Assembly (NCBI GenBank): GCA_023136395.1 | Contig: JAGLRI010000089.1 | Location: 1-5,605 of the forward strand | Length of the DNA: 5,605 nucleotides | From: Candidatus Bathyarchaeota archaeon | GTDB lineage: Archaea > Thermoproteota > Bathyarchaeia > Bathyarchaeales > Bathyarchaeaceae | Direction of reading: 5' to 3' | In this document: positions 4,501 through 5,605 of the stretch, in pieces | How the letters are laid out: the number at the start of each line of letters is the position of its first letter | Numbering within the stretch: the stretch's first letter is position 1 | Translations under genes and position numbers: made by a program | Notes under the pieces: model-generated | The model's input: only the letters and a program-made list of their open reading frames with translations | The model's database searches: none | What the model was told of the DNA's origin: nothing

Positions 4501-5605
4501 TTGACGGATATTCAGCTAAACCACTTAGCTGACTGGTACGAAGAGAAAACTAACGGGATCATCCGACCGATCAAGCTGGACGCTCGGAAAATCGTTACCA
4601 GTGTTAGGGAAACCGTTTCTAGCATAGAAGATGTTTCTGCTAGAATAGCATTGACGGCTAATAGTATGGACATGGAAAGAAAAGAGCCCGCTCGATATGG
4701 TCAAAGGTTTGCAAGAGATGTATCGTCATCGCTAAAGCGAGCTAACTTCCCGGACAACATAACATATGAACCGCTACAGCAGTTGTACGAGAGCCTGCTA
4801 GAAGTAACTGACTCGATAAATAAAGCCGGGAGAAGATGCATACCAAGATTGAGCCCCTTCTTCAAGGATGAGGTTCGTGCTCTTGACTATACAGTGAAAA
4901 AGTTGGCACGCGAGATTAAATCATTTCAAGACTTTATCCAAATAGATTATGTGGAAGTTAAGCGAATTGAGGACGTACGCCGAAAAATTGACGAATTCAT
5001 AAACCAAACCAAGAGGAATGAAGGGACGCCAAGGTCGATTGGAAAAACTCAGCAAAGAATCCAGAAAATGGAGGAGGAAATGAATGAGAAGCTAAGAAGG
5101 CTCGAGGAGCTGCGTGGGGAAGAGAGTTTTAAGCGCCTTAAAGAGATAGAGATTGAGCTGAAAGAAATCAGGGACAGATTCCAATGGATATTCGACCCAC
5201 TTGAGAAGCCCATGAAAAAGATGGCGAAGCTGATCCATAATGGAGACTATACGTTGGAGGAGGAAAAAAAGTTGACATTGAATGGTTTCCTCACTAGCCC
5301 CTTCGAGAGTTTCGTATCCATGATAAACCACAAGCCACTCAAGGCCTTCCTGAGCGAACTAAATGGGTTGATTCAAAGTGGAAAGTTAAAGCTAAAAAAG
5401 AGGAGAAGAGAAAAAGCCCTAAAATACTTACGAGAAGTGATTACTATAGAGGCTCTAGAAGGATTGAAGAGGAAATACAAGGAACTGCAACGGAAAAAGG
5501 AGAGAATTAACGACTCAATAAACACTGATGGAACACGGTCTGAGAGTGAAAAGATTAATGAACGAGTAAAGAAAATGAAGAGGGAACTCCAAGGATTAAA
5601 GTTTC
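4501..5605 (+). CDS. Coiled-coil protein of unknown function, 3' end missing
   Basis: An open frame of 368 codons without a stop runs off the right edge. I do not recognise the family. The visible part is highly charged and helical, with no signal peptide, membrane segment or nucleotide-binding P-loop. Residues 1-60 form an amphipathic start (LNHLADWYEEK), and residues 60-150 look like a helical domain. A strong coiled coil lies at about 183-228 (repeated E/K/L heptads around KMEEEMNEKLRRLEEL), then a less charged segment rich in F, P and L at 229-295 (FQWIFDPLEKP, FLTSPFESF), then a very basic stretch KLKLKKRRREK (295-305) and more coiled coil to the edge. Such proteins are often mis-annotated as SbcC, SMC or chromosome segregation proteins on coiled-coil similarity alone. 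A scaffold or DNA-associated role is possible. Start TTG 4501 is supported by GGGG; ATG 4666 would drop 55 residues. Arg codons AGA and AGG are frequent, as in the other genes. Confidence 0.75.
   Translation, partial: MTDIQLNHLADWYEEKTNGIIRPIKLDARKIVTSVRETVSSIEDVSARIALTANSMDMERKEPARYGQRFARDVSSSLKRANFPDNITYEPLQQLYESLLEVTDSINKAGRRCIPRLSPFFKDEVRALDYTVKKLAREIKSFQDFIQIDYVEVKRIEDVRRKIDEFINQTKRNEGTPRSIGKTQQRIQKMEEEMNEKLRRLEELRGEESFKRLKEIEIELKEIRDRFQWIFDPLEKPMKKMAKLIHNGDYTLEEEKKLTLNGFLTSPFESFVSMINHKPLKAFLSELNGLIQSGKLKLKKRRREKALKYLREVITIEALEGLKRKYKELQRKKERINDSINTDGTRSESEKINERVKKMKRELQGLKF

Noticed and set aside
5092..5331. Minus-strand open frame of 79 codons inside the coiled-coil gene
   Set aside because: It is the complement of Glu/Lys-rich coiled-coil codons, which yields Leu/Phe-rich open frames; no start signal supports it.

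Overview
The window looks like chromosomal DNA from an archaeon. The evidence is TATA-box promoters, Shine-Dalgarno remnants of GGAGGTGA placed 4-10 nt before starts, one probably leaderless gene, T-tract terminators without strong stems, and an archaeal-type Form III RuBisCO. Base composition is moderately AT-rich. An uncultured anaerobic lineage (for example Bathyarchaeia or a relative) would fit, but the lineage is inference and cannot be fixed from this sequence alone.

Layout, left to right. (1) Bases 1-150 may hold the last codons of an upstream gene, readable only across a one-base frameshift. (2) Bases 175-1395 (+) encode a complete Form III RuBisCO large subunit with every catalytic residue in place. 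(3) A convergent gap with T-tracts on both strands follows. (4) Bases 1512-1838 (-) encode a small, cysteine-rich PadR-type winged-helix repressor. (5) It is divergent from an arsenite S-adenosylmethionine methyltransferase, ArsM, at about 1916-2668 (+). The 77-bp region between them carries TATA elements for both directions and a near-perfect 20-bp palindrome on top of them. (6) Bases 2951-4174 (+) encode a 12-helix major facilitator transporter of the drug:H+ antiporter type with its own promoter. (7) A 326-bp intergenic region contains hairpins and a T-tract. (8) Bases 4501-5605 (+) hold the start of a long coiled-coil protein of unknown function, which begins at TTG and runs off the right edge.

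Functionally, the clearest unit is the regulator/arsM pair. The cysteine-rich repressor probably senses As(III) or a similar thiophilic metal(loid) and controls the methyltransferase, and possibly itself, through the shared palindrome. The MFS pump could export a product or toxicant, but it has its own promoter and its substrate cannot be read from sequence. The RuBisCO is most likely part of archaeal nucleotide salvage (AMP pathway) or of a RuBP-based carbon cycle; none of the partner genes are in view. I see no CRISPR array, tRNA, rRNA or transposon.
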